From positions 56,897,257 to 56,961,256 of the forward strand of contig CM038703.1 of assembly GCA_021613375.1 (NCBI GenBank): a stretch of DNA of 64,000 bases. Reading direction: 5' to 3'. Origin of the DNA: Megaleporinus macrocephalus (taxonomy: Eukaryota; Chordata; Actinopteri; Characiformes; Anostomidae). The notes below the pieces were generated by a model, which did no database searches, had not been told where the DNA came from, and worked only from the letters and a program-made list of their open reading frames with translations. The position numbers and the translations under genes were made by a program. Shown piece by piece: positions 50,550-62,374 of this stretch (position 1 is its first letter; each line of letters begins with the position of its first letter).

Positions 50550-50742
50550 TGTGGATGCGTCTGTCGAAGACAAGTCTTTAGGGAGGCTTGTAAATGATGA
50601 AAACAGGAAACCAAACTGCAAAATAAAAGTTGTTGAGGTAGATGGGAAGCCACACCTGTGCTTATTCGCACTAAGAGAGATTTCACCAGGAGAAGAAATT
50701 ACATATAATTATGGAGATTCAGACTGGCCCTGGAGCAAAAGG
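50550..50742 (+). CDS. SET domain exon, C-terminal part
   Basis: 193 nt, phase 2 in and phase 0 out, after TTATGTCCAG and before GTATGA. Encodes VDASVEDKSLGRLVNDENR, PNCKIKV, DGKPHLCLFALREISPGEEI and TYNYGDSDWPW. The N(D)/PNC and GEEITYNYG motifs are the conserved SET catalytic core of the KMT5A type, including the structural tyrosine. The usual first Cys of CVDA is Ser. Confidence 0.78.
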
Positions 50743-51011
50743 GTATGACTAATGATTATCTCTTATTTCAGTATGTTATGGATGTTATGCTTTAAAGTAG
50801 GATTTGATGTAGGTTTTAATTTCAAGGTTAAACCACACGTTTCCACTGCAAGGACCCATGAGAAGCGCCTATCACTACACAGGATGAGGTACTTTAACCA
50901 CAGCAAACAGTAGAACACATTCATATAGTAGAAACTATTAGTTCACATTGCCAGGCAGAATTTCATTAATGACTCATGAGTGTGATGGTGTTGAAATTCT
51001 GTTTTGATTAG

Positions 51012-51173
51012 ACTTTGAAAGATGCTGAGTGGATTGGATTGCAGGAACAAGCAGAACCCTCTCTGAGTTGCATCCAGGAGAACGCTGAGAGAGAATGGTC
51101 TTCTGGCAGAGTTGAGGATGAGGCCAGTTCACAGGACAAGTCTTTGGATGCTGGAGAAGACGCTGGTATGCTG
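51012..51173 (+). CDS. Putative linker exon after SET
   Basis: 162 nt, phase 0 both ends, joining directly to the preceding SET exon. Encodes an acidic, low-complexity linker (LKDAEWIGLQEQAEPSLSC, VEDEASSQDKSLDAGEDA). The donor is ambiguous because CTGGTATG is repeated four times at the boundary (51163-51191); ending at 51165 would give phase 1, ending at 51173 gives phase 0, which suits the next exon. Confidence 0.5.
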
Positions 51174-52419
51174 GTATGAGCTGGTATGCTGGTATGAGCA
51201 TACTTTACCATGATATACCTGAGTATACCTACCTACCTATGTAAAAGATGGCGCCCACCGTGGCAGACGTCTTTGTGTGTTCCTCCGGTAGCCAACGTTA
51301 TTTGTTATTTATTTTGTCTTTAGTATTTATTTTAAATGTACAGTAACATCCGGAACATTTAGCTACAGTAGAGAGGCTCTCCTGGAGGTAAAGTTCGACA
51401 TGAACTTACCTTTAGCCTTTCTGACTTCAGCTTTCTGTTACGCTCGCACTCGCACTTCACCAGCTCCGCGCAAGGCCCAGCAGCACCGGCCTCGGGTGAG
51501 CGGCGCAGCCGACAAACAGAGCGGCCAAGACGGAAGCGGGGTAAGAGAGGTGGGCTACATGCTAGGCTAAAGGCGAGAGCTACGCGGCCACCGCTACCTA
51601 GCCTGTTGCTAGCTAATGTTCGCTCCCTCGAAAACAAGCTGGAGCTGAGAACCAGAATAACAGCTCAGCGTGAGATCAGAGAGTGCTGTGTCTGATCTTC
51701 ACAGAAACCTGGCTTTCTGGCAACACGCCAGAATCAGCGATCCAGCTAGACACTCACTCCGTTCACCGTGGCGACCGCACGGCAGCGTCGGGGAAGAACA
51801 AAGGCGGCGGTGTCTGTGTTTACGTAAACAACGCGTGGTGTTCAGACGTAAAGACTCAGAGCTGCTGATGGTGAAGTGCAGACCCCACTATCTGCCGAGA
51901 GAGTTTAGCGGTGTGTTTATTCTGGCTGTTTACATTCCACCTCGCGCCAACTCCGCTGCTGCATGACGTCATCAGTAAACAAGAGACCGCGCACCCGGAC
52001 TCCGTGTTTATTGTTTCCGGCGACTTTAATCATTGCAACCTGAGGACTGTCCTCCCCAAATACCATCAGCACGTGAGCTTCCCGACCAGGGAGAACAACT
52101 TACTCGACCAAGTCTACAGCAGCGTGAGGGGGGCCTACAGAGCTGTGCCTCGGCCACACTTCGGACAGTCCGATCACATCTCCGTGTTCCTCTACCCAGC
52201 ATACAGACAACTCCTCAAGCGTCACTTCCAGTGAGTAAAACTGTTAAAGTGTGGAATGAAGAAACTGATTCAGTGCTTCAGGACTGCTTTGACAGTACAA
52301 ACTGGGATGTGTTTAGAACCTCTGCTGTAAGAGAGGATGGTTCTGTTGATCTAGAGGACTATGCTTCTGGGGTAACTGGCTACATCAGCAGCTGCATTGA
52401 AACCATTGTCCCTTCAAAG

Positions 52420-55400
52420 TCAAGTCAAGTCAAGTCAATTTTATTTATATAGCGCTTTTTACAACGATGTTGTCTCAAAGCAGCTTTACAGAGTTTTGAA
52501 AACAGTTACAACATATATCCCCCAGTGAGCAAGCCAGAGGCAACAGTGGCAAGGAAAAACTCCCTCAACTGGAGGAAGAAACCTTGGGAGGAACCAGACT
52601 CACAAGGGGAGACCCATCCTCCTCTGGTCAAACAGTATTTACAGTTTAATAAACTAAATACCAAAGAAAGGAGTCTCTGTTTGAAATCTGGATAGCAAAG
52701 CTTTAGAAGCTGCACAGATAGAGGCAGTGTATGACTGAGGCAGTCTCTGGCTGAGGCAGTCTATGACTGAGTCTTTATGTAAAGTGGGCGTGAGCTGAAA
52801 CAGTCCCATCCTATCTCAGTGCTGGTGCATCTGGATGGCACAGTGATGTAACTGAGGGTGTAGCAGTAAATGGACAGGTGAGCTGGCTGGTGATGGTGGG
52901 GTGGAGGTCCTGATGGTCAGTCCTTCAACAGCCTTCAACAGATGGGAGGACAGTCATTTCCTCAGGAAGAGTAAAGAGAAAGAGTTAGTTGGGCTCGGGA
53001 GTGAGACTGTAGAGAATATGAATTTTCAGAATTTTAGAGTGTGGCTGGTGACTCCGGCAGATCTAACTATAACAGCCTAAACTAAAAGGAGAGAACCAGA
53101 AGGTAACATGGACATGAGAGTACCCTGAGACACTGGGGTCCCCCCACTCCACCATCAACAAACCTGTGTGATCGCGTGAAGTGGTGGAACAACAGCACCA
53201 ACATCTCAGTTTACCATAAACCTCTGTGTCCAAGAACCCCCAGATCTCCTGCCTTTATCTAAAAGAGAAGATTAATAACCAAAAGCTACACTAAACAAGT
53301 ATGTTTTCAGTCTAGACTTAAATATTGAGACTGTGTCAGAGTCCCGAACATTAACTGGGAGATTATTCCACAATTTTGGGGCTTTGTAGGAAAAAGCTCT
53401 TCCCCCTCATTGTAGTCTTCTGAATTTTAGGAACTATTAGAAAACCAGCATCCTGTGATCTGAGTGAACGTGGCGGTTCATAATAGGAAATAAGATCTTG
53501 CAGGTACTCTGGTGTGAGACCGTGCAGGGCTTTATACGTCAGTAATAGAATTTTATAGTCGATGCGGAATTTAACAGGAAGCCAGTGTAGCGCTGATAAA
53601 ACTGGACTGATGTGATCGAATTTCCTGGTTTTAGTTAGTACTCTAGCTGCAGCGTTCTGAACTAACTGAAGTTTATTCAGGTTCCTGCTGGAGCATCCTG
53701 ACAATAATGCAGTACAGTAATCTAGCCTTGAGGTTATAAAGGCATGCACTAACTTTTCAGCATCAGACACAGATAACACATTTCTTAACTTTGAAATGTT
53801 TCGTAGGTGAAGAAACGCTGTTCTTGTAATGTTACCGATGTGTTGATTAAATGTCAGATCTGAGTCAATTGTTCCACCAAGATTTTTGGCTACTGAACCA
53901 GGAACTACAGAGAAGTCAGCAAGATTTAACATTAAATCTGAACATTTAGTCCGAGCAGCCTTTGGGCCGAGGAGGAGAACTTCCGTTTTGTCTGGGTTTA
54001 AAAGAAGGAAGTTCTGTAGCATCCAAAGTCTAATATCTCTTACACAATCTTCTATCTTATTTAATCTGGATTTGTCATCTGGTTTGGCTGATATGTACAG
54101 TTGTGTATCATCGGCATAACAGTGGAAACTAATTCCATGTCTATTTATAACTGAGCCTAATGGTAGCATATATAGTGTAAATAACAGAGGACCTAAAACA
54201 GAACCTTGTGGAACGCCATATTTCACTTTTGTAGTGTTAGACGATACATTATTTATCTTTACAAACTGAAAGCGATCACTAAGGTAAGATATGAACCAGG
54301 ATAACGCTGTTCCTGTGATTCCAACTATATTTTCTAGCCTGTCCAAGAGAATAGTGTGATCTATAGTGTCAAAAGCTGCACTTAGATCTAGTAACACCAG
54401 TAGAGATACGTGGCCCTGATCAGAGACAAGAAGAAGATCATTTGTTATCTTAACTAAAGCTGTCTCTGTGCTGTGATGTGGCCTAAAACCAGATTGGAAT
54501 TTTTCATATATGTTGTTCTTATGTAGATGAGAACAGAGTTGTCGAGCTACAGCCTTTTCTAAAATCTTAGAGATAAAAGGTAAATTGGAAATGGGTCTGT
54601 AACTGGACAGTTCTCTGGGGTCAAGATTTGGCTTCTTTATCAAGGGTTTTATCACAGCTAGTTTAAAAGACTTAGGTACATGACCCAGACTAAGAGAAGA
54701 GTTGATGATAGTTAAGGTTTAATAATAGCTGGTAATACTTGTTTCAATAGGCTTGTTGGAATCATATCGAGTGTGCATGTAGCAGAAGTTGAGGAAGAGA
54801 TAAGTTTTTCTAGTTCTGTCTGCTGTAGTGGAGAAAATGTTTCTAGTCTTTCTTCTAAAATCACATTTTGTGCTGTTTGAGCCAAACCGGATGAAGGATA
54901 GGTTACTCGTATTGGTAGAACTTTTTGTCTAATATTCTCGATTTTGCTATTGAAAAAGTCCATGAAATCATTGCTGCTGTAGTTTGCGGGTATCTGAGGT
55001 TCCGTTCCTGCCTGATTTTTGGTAAGTTTTGCGATGGTGCTAAATAAAACTCTAGGATTGTTTTTGTTGTGTTCGATGAGTGTGGACAGGTATGCTGAGC
55101 GTGTTTTAATAAGTGCCTTTCTGTAACTGCTAAGGCTGTCCTTCCAAGCAGAGTGAAATACCTCTAGCTTGGTCACTCTCCATTTGCGTTCTAATTTCCG
55201 TACTGTCTGTCTTAAGGTGCGTACTTCATTGTTGTACCACGGAGCAAGCTTTTTTTGTTGCATCTTTTTAATTTTTATAGGTGCAACGTTGTCTAAAGTA
55301 AATCGGAGTGTATTTTCTACGCAGTCAGTTAGTCTGTCAAGCTCGGTTGGGTCTGATGATGGAAAAATTATGGTTGATAAATCTGGAAGAGTTTCAATAA

Positions 55401-56261
55401 AGTTCTGAGATGTATTTGGCATTATTGAACGTTTCATGCAATAACGGGGTGATGTACATACATTTTTACTAAGACTCAATTCATATGAAATTAAGTAGTG
55501 ATCTGAAACTACTGAAGTCTGTGGAAGAACAGTAAGATTATGTATATCAACACCTAAAGTCAAAACTAGATCTAGTGTGTGATTACAGGAATGTGTAGGC
55601 CCTATTACATTCTGAGTGAGACCTATAGAGTCTAAGATAGATGAGAAAGCCTTTTTTAATGGATCTGCTGAGTTTTCAAAGTGAATATTAAAATCTCCTG
55701 CGATTATTGGTTTCTCAGCGCTCACTGCTAGATCTGCAACAAAGTCACTGAATTCTTTTAAGAACTCAGAATAAGGTCCTGGTGGTCTATAAATGCTGAC
55801 TAGGGTGAGTACACTTCTATTAGTGGTCGGATTGGTGATGTTTATGAGAAGAATTTCAAAAGAATTGAAAGTGAGATTGTGTTTCTGACTTATGTCTAAT
55901 GAATTTTTATGAATGACACATATACCCCCTCCTTTACCGGACAGTCTGGGGCTGTGTACATACTTATAGCCTATGGGGGTGGCTTCATTTAATGCCAAAT
56001 ATTCCTCAGGTTTAATCCATGTTTCTACGAGACATAACACATCAATTTTATGGTAGGTTATTGTATCATTTACAATGACAGCCTTAGAGTTCAGTGATCT
56101 TATATTAAATAAACCAAACCTTAATTCAGAAACACTGCAGCTAGACACTGGATCTAATATTCTTATATTAACTAAGTTATTTAAACAAACTGATTGAGAT
56201 TTTCTAAGTTTGTGTTTAATTCGGGGCAGTGAAACAGTCTCAATATAGTTGTACCTAGGTA
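52420..56261 (-). mobile_element. Nearly intact L2-type LINE nested in the Rex1-like element
   Basis: Minus-strand element with one main ORF. Endonuclease: LFNIRSLNSK, LVETWIKPEE, GKGGGICVIH, SIYRPPGPYS, IIAGDFNIHF, VVSDHYLISYEL. RT: SYRPISNLPFISK, LLDLSAAFDTIDH, YGVPQGSVLGPLLF, catalytic HCYADDTQLY, then a C-terminal domain ending at 53363. One frame break near 54705 separates the endonuclease-side frame (56255-54712) from the RT-side frame (54655-53363). A 950-base 3' UTR ends at plus-strand TCAAGTCAAGTCAAGTCAAT followed by TTTATTTATATAGCGC, the usual teleost L2 tail. CAAAG flanks both sides (52415 and 56262), a possible short target duplication. It is a different subfamily from the five tandem copies. 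Confidence 0.88.
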
Positions 56262-57028
56262 CAAAGCTCTGCATAAAGTACCCCAAACAAAAACCATGGA
56301 TAAATGGTGAAGTTCGGTCCATGCTACGTGCTCGCCAGACTGCATTTCTCTCTGGCAACGCTGATGAACACAAAAGGTCTAGATACGACCTGCGTAGATC
56401 TATCAGAGAAGCTAAGAGACAGTACAGGCTGAAGCTGGAGGGCTACTACACCACAGCAGACTCCCGGCGCATGTGGCAAGGACTGCACCGTATCACCAAC
56501 CATCAACAAACAAGCACGGCACTCACAACCAGCCATTCTGCATTGCCTGATGAGCTGAATGAGTTCTATGCTCGCTTCGATGTCCTCAACCTTGACCAAC
56601 TGAAGGACATTGCGGCGAGAGAGAGCCTACAGAACCCATCACTCATTGTAACACCAGTGGATGTGCACAGGAACCTGATGAGAATCAACCCACGCAGAGC
56701 AGCAGGCCCAGACAACATCCCCGGGCGTGCGCTCAGGGTCTGCTCATCAGAACTGGCTGATGTGTTTGTAGACATATTTAATCTGTCACTCACACAAGCT
56801 CATCCTGTTTCAAGACCACCACCATCGTGCCCCTCCCAAAGAAAAGTAATGTGAGATGCCTAAATGACTATCGCCCTGTTGCACTCACTTCAATCGTGAT
56901 GAAGTGCTTCGAGAGGATAGTCATGACTCACATCCAGAAGACCATTCCCAACACAATAGATCCTTTACAGTTCTCATACCGCCGGAACCGGTCTACAGAC
57001 GACGCAATCAACGCTGCTCTTCACAAAG

Positions 57029-57130
57029 CCCTCACACACCTGGAGCCCTCACACACCTGGAGCCCTCACACACCTGGAGCCCTCACACACCTGGAGCCCT
57101 CACACACATGCAGCACTCACACACCTGGAG
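57029..57130 (+). repeat. 17-bp x 6 expansion inside the RT reading frame
   Basis: Six 17-bp units of CCCTCACACACCTGGAG, the fifth diverged (CACACACATGCAGCA), within the Rex1-like RT just before [10 protein letters not shown]. One unit belongs to the normal frame; five extra units add 85 bases and shift it. Confidence 0.9.
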
Positions 57131-58164
57131 GGCAAGCACACATATGTCAGAATGCTCTTTATTGACTACAGTTCAGCATTCAACACGGTCGTCCCACTCA
57201 GACTCTCAGAAAAGCTCCTCACCCTCGGACTGACACCAGCCCTCTGCAACTGGGTGCTGAACTTTCTAACAGACAGACCCCAGTCAGTCAGAGTCGGCAG
57301 CTGCACATCCAGCACAAGAACAGTGAGCACAGGGGTCCCTCAAGGCTGTGTGCTGAGCCCCCTTCTGTACACGCTCTTCACATACGACTGCGTGGCCTCC
57401 CAGAACAACACCAGCATCATCAAATTTGCTGATGATACTACAGTCATTGGACTGATCACTGGTGGGGAAGAGACAGCGTACAGGAAGGAGGTGGCTGAGC
57501 TGGTGGCCTGGTGTCATGACAACAATCTTTCCTTGAATGCAGACAAGACCAAGGAAATGATTGTTGATCCAAGGAGGAAGCGAGAGCTACACACACCCCT
57601 GTACATAGAGGACACTGAGGTGGAGAGGGTGAAAACCTTTAAGTTCCTTGGCATTCACATCAGTGAGGATCTCAGCTGGTCCCAAAACACACAGATCATC
57701 ATCAGGAAGTCCCAGCAGAGACTGTACTTTCTGAGAAGGCTGAGAAAATTTGGTATGCCAACCAAACTTCTCAGCACCTTCTACAGGAGTATGATTGAGA
57801 GTGTTCTTACCAGCTCCATCATCGTCTGGTATGGAAACTCTACTGCTCAGGACAGAAAGGCTCTCCAGCGTGTGATCAAAACTGCACAGTCCATCTCAGG
57901 AGCAGCCTTCCCCTCACTGCAGAACATCTACCACACCAGGGTCACCAGGAGGGCCCACAACATAATCAGGGACAGTACACACCCCCAGCACACACTCTTC
58001 ACACTTTTACCTTCAGGCAGACGTTACAGGAGTGTGAAGTCCAGGACCACAAGACTGACAAACTGTTTCTACTCACAGGCCATCAGGCTTCTGAACACCT
58101 CACGCACTACCTCTCCAACCTCTCCTATCTGAACTGGTTTTAACTGGTCTGATTTAAACTGCAC

Positions 58165-60255
58165 CTTACACTCACTGTACTGTCAGAATACTGTTTACAT
58201 TCACTGTACTGCTGTTTACATACAATACTGTTTACATTCACTGTACTGTCAGATTACTGTTTACATTCACTGTACTGTCAGAATACTGTTTACACTCACT
58301 GTACAGTCAGAATACTGTTTACACTCACTGTACTGTCAGAATACTGTTTACACTCACTGTACAGTCAGATTACTGTTTACATTCACTGTACAGTCAGATT
58401 ACTGTTTACATTCACTGTACTGCTGTTTACATACAATACTGTTTACACTCACTGTACAGTCAGATTACTGTTTACATTCACTGTACTGCTGTTTACATAC
58501 AATACTGTTTACACTCACTGTACTGTCAGATTACTGTTTACATTCACTGTACTGTCAGAATACTGTTTACACTCACTGTACAGTCAGAATACTGTTTACA
58601 CTCACTGTACTGTCAGAATACTGTTTACACTCACTGTACAGTCAGATTACTGTTTACATTCACTGTACAGTCAGATTACTGTTTACACTCACTGTACTGT
58701 CAGAATACTGTTTACACTCACTGTGCTGTCAGATTACTGTTTACACTCACTGTACTGTCAGAATACTGTTTACACTCACTGTGCTGTCAGAATACTGTTT
58801 ACATTCACTGTACAGTCACAATACTGTTTACATTCACTGTACAGTCAGAATACTGTTTACATTCACTGTACTGTCACAATACTGTTTACACTCACTGTAC
58901 AGTCAGAATACTGTTTACACTCACTGTACTGTCAGATTACTGTTTACATTCACTGTACAGTCAGAATACTGTTTACACTCACTGTACTGTCAGATTACTG
59001 TTTACATTCACTGTACAGTCAGAATACTGTTTACACTCACTGTACAGTCAGAATACTGTTTACACTCACTGTACAGTCAGAATACTGTTTACATTCACTG
59101 TACTGTCAGAATACTGTTTACACTCACTGTACAGTCAGAATACTGTTTACATTCACTGTACTGTCAGAATACTGTTTACATTCACTGTACAGTCAGAATA
59201 CTGTTTACATTCACTGTACTGTCAGAATACTGTTTACACTCACTGTACAGTCAGAATACTGTTTACATTCACTGTACTGTCAGAATACTGTTTACATTCA
59301 CTGTACTGTCAGAATACTGTTTACACTCACTGTACTGTCAGAATACTGTTTACACTCACTGTACTGTCAGAATACTGTTTACACTCACTGTACAGTCAGA
59401 ACACTGTTTACATTCACTGTACTGTCACAATACTGTTTACATTCACTGTACAGTCAGAATACTGTTTACATTCACTGTACAGTCAGAATACTGTTTACAT
59501 TCATTGTACTGTCACAATACTGTTTACATTCACTGTACAGTCAGAATACTGTTTACATTCACTGTACTGTCAGAATACTGTTTACACTCACTGTACTGTC
59601 AGATTACTGTTTACATTCACTGTACTGTCAGAATACTGTTTACATTCACTGTACTGTCAGAACACTGTTTACACTCACTGTACAGTCAGAATACTGTTTA
59701 CACTCACTGTACTGTCACAATACTGTTTACACTCACTGTACTGTCAGAATACTGTTTACACTCACTGTACTGTCAGATTACTGTTTACATTCACTGTACT
59801 GTCACAATACTGTTTACACTCACTGTACTGTCAGAATACTGTTTACACTCACTGTACTGTCAGATTACTGTTTACATTCACTGTACAGTCAGAATACTGT
59901 TTACACTCACTGTACTGTCAGAATACTGTTTACATTCACTGTACAGTCAGAATACTGTTTACACTCACTGTACAGTCAGAATACTGTTTACACTCACTGT
60001 ACTGTCAGATTACTGTTTACATTCACTGTACTGTCACAATACTGTTTACACTCACTGTACTGTCAGATTACTGTTTACATTCACTGTACAGTCAGAATAC
60101 TGTTTACACTCACTGTACTGTCAGAATACTGTTTACATTCACTGTACTGTCAGAATACTGTTTACACTCACTGTACTTTCAGAATACTGTTTACACTCAC
60201 TGTACTTTCAGATTACTGTTTACACTCACTGTACAGTCAGAATACTGTTTACACT
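58165..60255 (+). repeat. 29-bp minisatellite in LINE 3' UTR
   Basis: About 70 units of 29 bp of the type ACTGTCAGAATACTGTTTAC followed by ACTCACTGT. Three-way variation (GTACTG or GTACAG; AATAC or ATTAC; ACTCAC or ATTCAC) is shuffled among units. Open frames of about 600 codons across it are artefacts. Confidence 0.95.
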
Positions 60256-60568
60256 CACTGCTCACACAAACATTATTGTTTACATTTGTTTCTTGCAACT
60301 TGCACTTTATGGCTGCTGCTCTTCATACTTGCACATAAAAGCACACATAACTTTTATTTTTTACTCTTTAACTATAAAAATACTTTTATTTTTCAACTTA
60401 TATTGTTATACTTTGTATATTTTGTATATATATTTTTTATTTCTTTTATTTGTTATCTTATCTATTGGTGAATGGAGGAGCAGCAAAGTAAGAATTTCAT
60501 TGTACAGTGTAACTGTCTGTTCTGCTGTACACATGACAATAAAACTCTTGAATCTTGAATCTTCATAC

Positions 60569-60752
60569 GGGACTGTCCCCAATGTGCACTATGTGAGGTG
60601 TGTGTGTATGACCAGTGTCCCCAGTTGTAGTGCTGATGATCAGAGTGATATGGTATATGGAGGCTGTAGTCCCGATTGTCCCCAGTCTGCTTAAAGAGTT
60701 TGTGTATGTGTGTCCACTGTCCCCAGACTGAATTTCTATGGTTACTTTTCAG
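60569..60752 (+). other. Intron remainder after the LINE
   Basis: Unique intron sequence with several GTCCCC motifs, ending at acceptor GGTTACTTTTCAG. No other feature. Confidence 0.5.
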
Positions 60753-60809
60753 ACTATTTTAGTGGCTCGACGATCTCAAGAGAAGTCTTCACATGCTGGT
60801 AAAAGAAAG
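60753..60809 (+). CDS. Putative small exon, phase 0
   Basis: 57 nt between TTACTTTTCAG and GTATGA. Encodes TILVARRSQEKSSHAGKRK, a basic linker. Only this frame is open. Confidence 0.5.
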
Positions 60810-61066
60810 GTATGAACTACAATTTGAAATTTAAACTTTTTTTCCTTGTGATTTTCTGGAACTTTTAAATTCTTTTTTAATTAATAGCATTTACAGTATT
60901 TTTTGACAGTAGAGGTTTTGAAATATTGCTTGTTAATTGATATTTGTTTTTGGGGTTGCTGTTATTATTTTATAGGTATAGTATAATTTGTTTCAGAGTA
61001 GTTATCTCTCTTTTTAAATGTTATACCTGAAAGACATTTTATAATTCCACCTCTTTGTTCTTACAG

Positions 61067-61219
61067 TCTGGAATCACAAACAGTAAAGCAGTCTATGGCA
61101 AATCTTTAAAAACTGCCCAAAGTACATATATGAAACTGAGTGTGTTGGAAAACCAGCGTAAAAAGCTCTTGTTTCAGCATGAAAAGCTTCCACAGGAGAT
61201 ATCGCAGATAGAGAAACTG
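61067..61219 (+). CDS. Putative exon with coiled-coil-like segment
   Basis: 153 nt, phase 0 both ends, between TTGTTCTTACAG and GTAAGG. Encodes a charged, probably helical stretch (KLSVLENQRKKLLFQHEKLP, EISQIEKL) with heptad-like leucines. Function unknown. Confidence 0.55.
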
Positions 61220-61340
61220 GTAAGGTATATACTGTGTAGATATAGATTTTAAACTCTTTTTTGTGGCTTCATTAAGATGATGGCATATCAATGCAGATTT
61301 TTAGAAATTATTTATTTTATGAATTGCATGTTGTTTCAAG

Positions 61341-61409
61341 CTGGACTCACCATTTCATGGAGCTCATAGCCCTGACAGCAGCTTCTCACACAGCAATGAA
61401 GACATAGAG
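61341..61409 (+). CDS. Putative small exon, phase 0
   Basis: 69 nt between TTGTTTCAAG and GTACAG. Encodes LDSPFHGAHSPDSSFSHSNE and then DIE. No domain recognised. Confidence 0.5.
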
Positions 61410-61821
61410 GTACAGACAATACTTACATTAATTATTCTTTATACGTCTGTATTGTTCTCTGTAGATATAATTATATTACAGTATGGTATTAATGCCTTAG
61501 AATGTGGTGGGTAGTCTCTGTTGATGATGGTGGATATTTTATTTTAATTCATAGATTCATAGTAAGATTTTTAGAGCATTAGCATTGCTATTATTAACTG
61601 GGTTTTTGGAAAAATCACTGCTATCGAATCTTGTAGTAAATAAAATGTTCAGAACCCAAAATGTTTTGTGCTGTGCCCCTAAAAGAACAAGAACAAAATT
61701 AAGAAATTTTTAGGAAGATATCAGGGAATACGGCCTAATGTCTTTAACGTAATGCTTTACTTGACTGCATCATCTTTAAATTAAACTTCGACTGATTAAT
61801 TTTACTTGTGTTCTTTAAAAG

Positions 61822-61860
61822 GAATGGAGTAATACACACTGTGAGCCAAGAAAATCTCAG
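61822..61860 (+). CDS. Putative 39-nt exon, phase 0
   Basis: Thirteen codons (EWSNTHCEPRKSQ) between TTCTTTAAAAG and GTATGT. Accepted because phase 0 is kept across four neighbouring exons; on its own the evidence is weak. Confidence 0.4.
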
Positions 61861-62374
61861 GTATGTTCCAATTTTAGCCTGTCAAGTGTTATTTGTGTCA
61901 AACTACTCTCTTTTCTTGCAGTTTTCTGTAATGTTTAGACATTTGAATGTTTTCTTCATTACTTCGTTTTTCACCATGACCAGAAGGATTATAAATTCTA
62001 TTTATAAATTATTATCATAGACCGGAGTTGTAGATGCTGTGTCAACTGCAGCAATCCACACGCTCATTGTTTCAGCGTTCAAATGCAACTAATAGTGCTG
62101 TGGCCTGACTTAATGTGTATGCAAATCAAATGTTGTTATATTACAAATATATTACAGTACTTTATTATTACACTAATACTATACTTTGGTTTTATTAAAA
62201 TGTTATTCAAATGTCTGAACTGTAAAATTGTACTTTTATACCATGAAATTAATTTTGTGCTGGTACAGAAAAGTGGTGATCTTGTGTAGTCTTGACTCAA
62301 ACTGATCTGTGTTTTTGCAGAAATGTCATGATCCACAAACTGTTGTAACATTTCATATAATAATTTAATTTCAG
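61861..62374 (+). other. Intron before the recombinase-like exon
   Basis: AT-rich intron sequence ending in TTTAATTTCAG. Short open frames here show no family features. Confidence 0.5.

Larger units (their letters stand above)
51245..60568 (+). mobile_element. Rex1/CR1-like LINE, interrupted and degenerate
   Basis: Plus-strand non-LTR element in the intron of the SET-domain gene. It begins with AAGATGGCGCCCACC, a LINE-like 5' end. The endonuclease follows in several frames (ANVRSLENKLE, TETWLSGNTPE, GGGVCVYVNNAW, SGDFNH, QSDHISVFL) to 52419. A nested L2 interrupts it (52420-56261); the host frame resumes with LCIKYPKQKPWINGEVRS. The RT has [37 protein letters not shown] and catalytic KFADDTTV, and ends at 58132. 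It carries frame breaks near 51866, 51925 and 56805, and a 17-bp expansion near 57029. The 3' UTR is swollen by a 29-bp minisatellite and ends in ACTCTTGAATCTTGAATCTT. The clade name is from motif resemblance. Confidence 0.8.

Noticed and set aside
50827..50888. Possible extra exon (VKPHVSTARTHEKRLSLHRM) after the SET domain
   Set aside because: Borders AAG and GTAC are plausible, but it would leave phase 2 and put the next exon out of frame, whereas joining 50742 to 51012 directly keeps phase 0.
58723..60694. Overlapping 582- and 637-codon frames in the 29-bp array
   Set aside because: Repeat-driven; the unit lacks stops in all three plus frames. The DNA is LINE 3' UTR.
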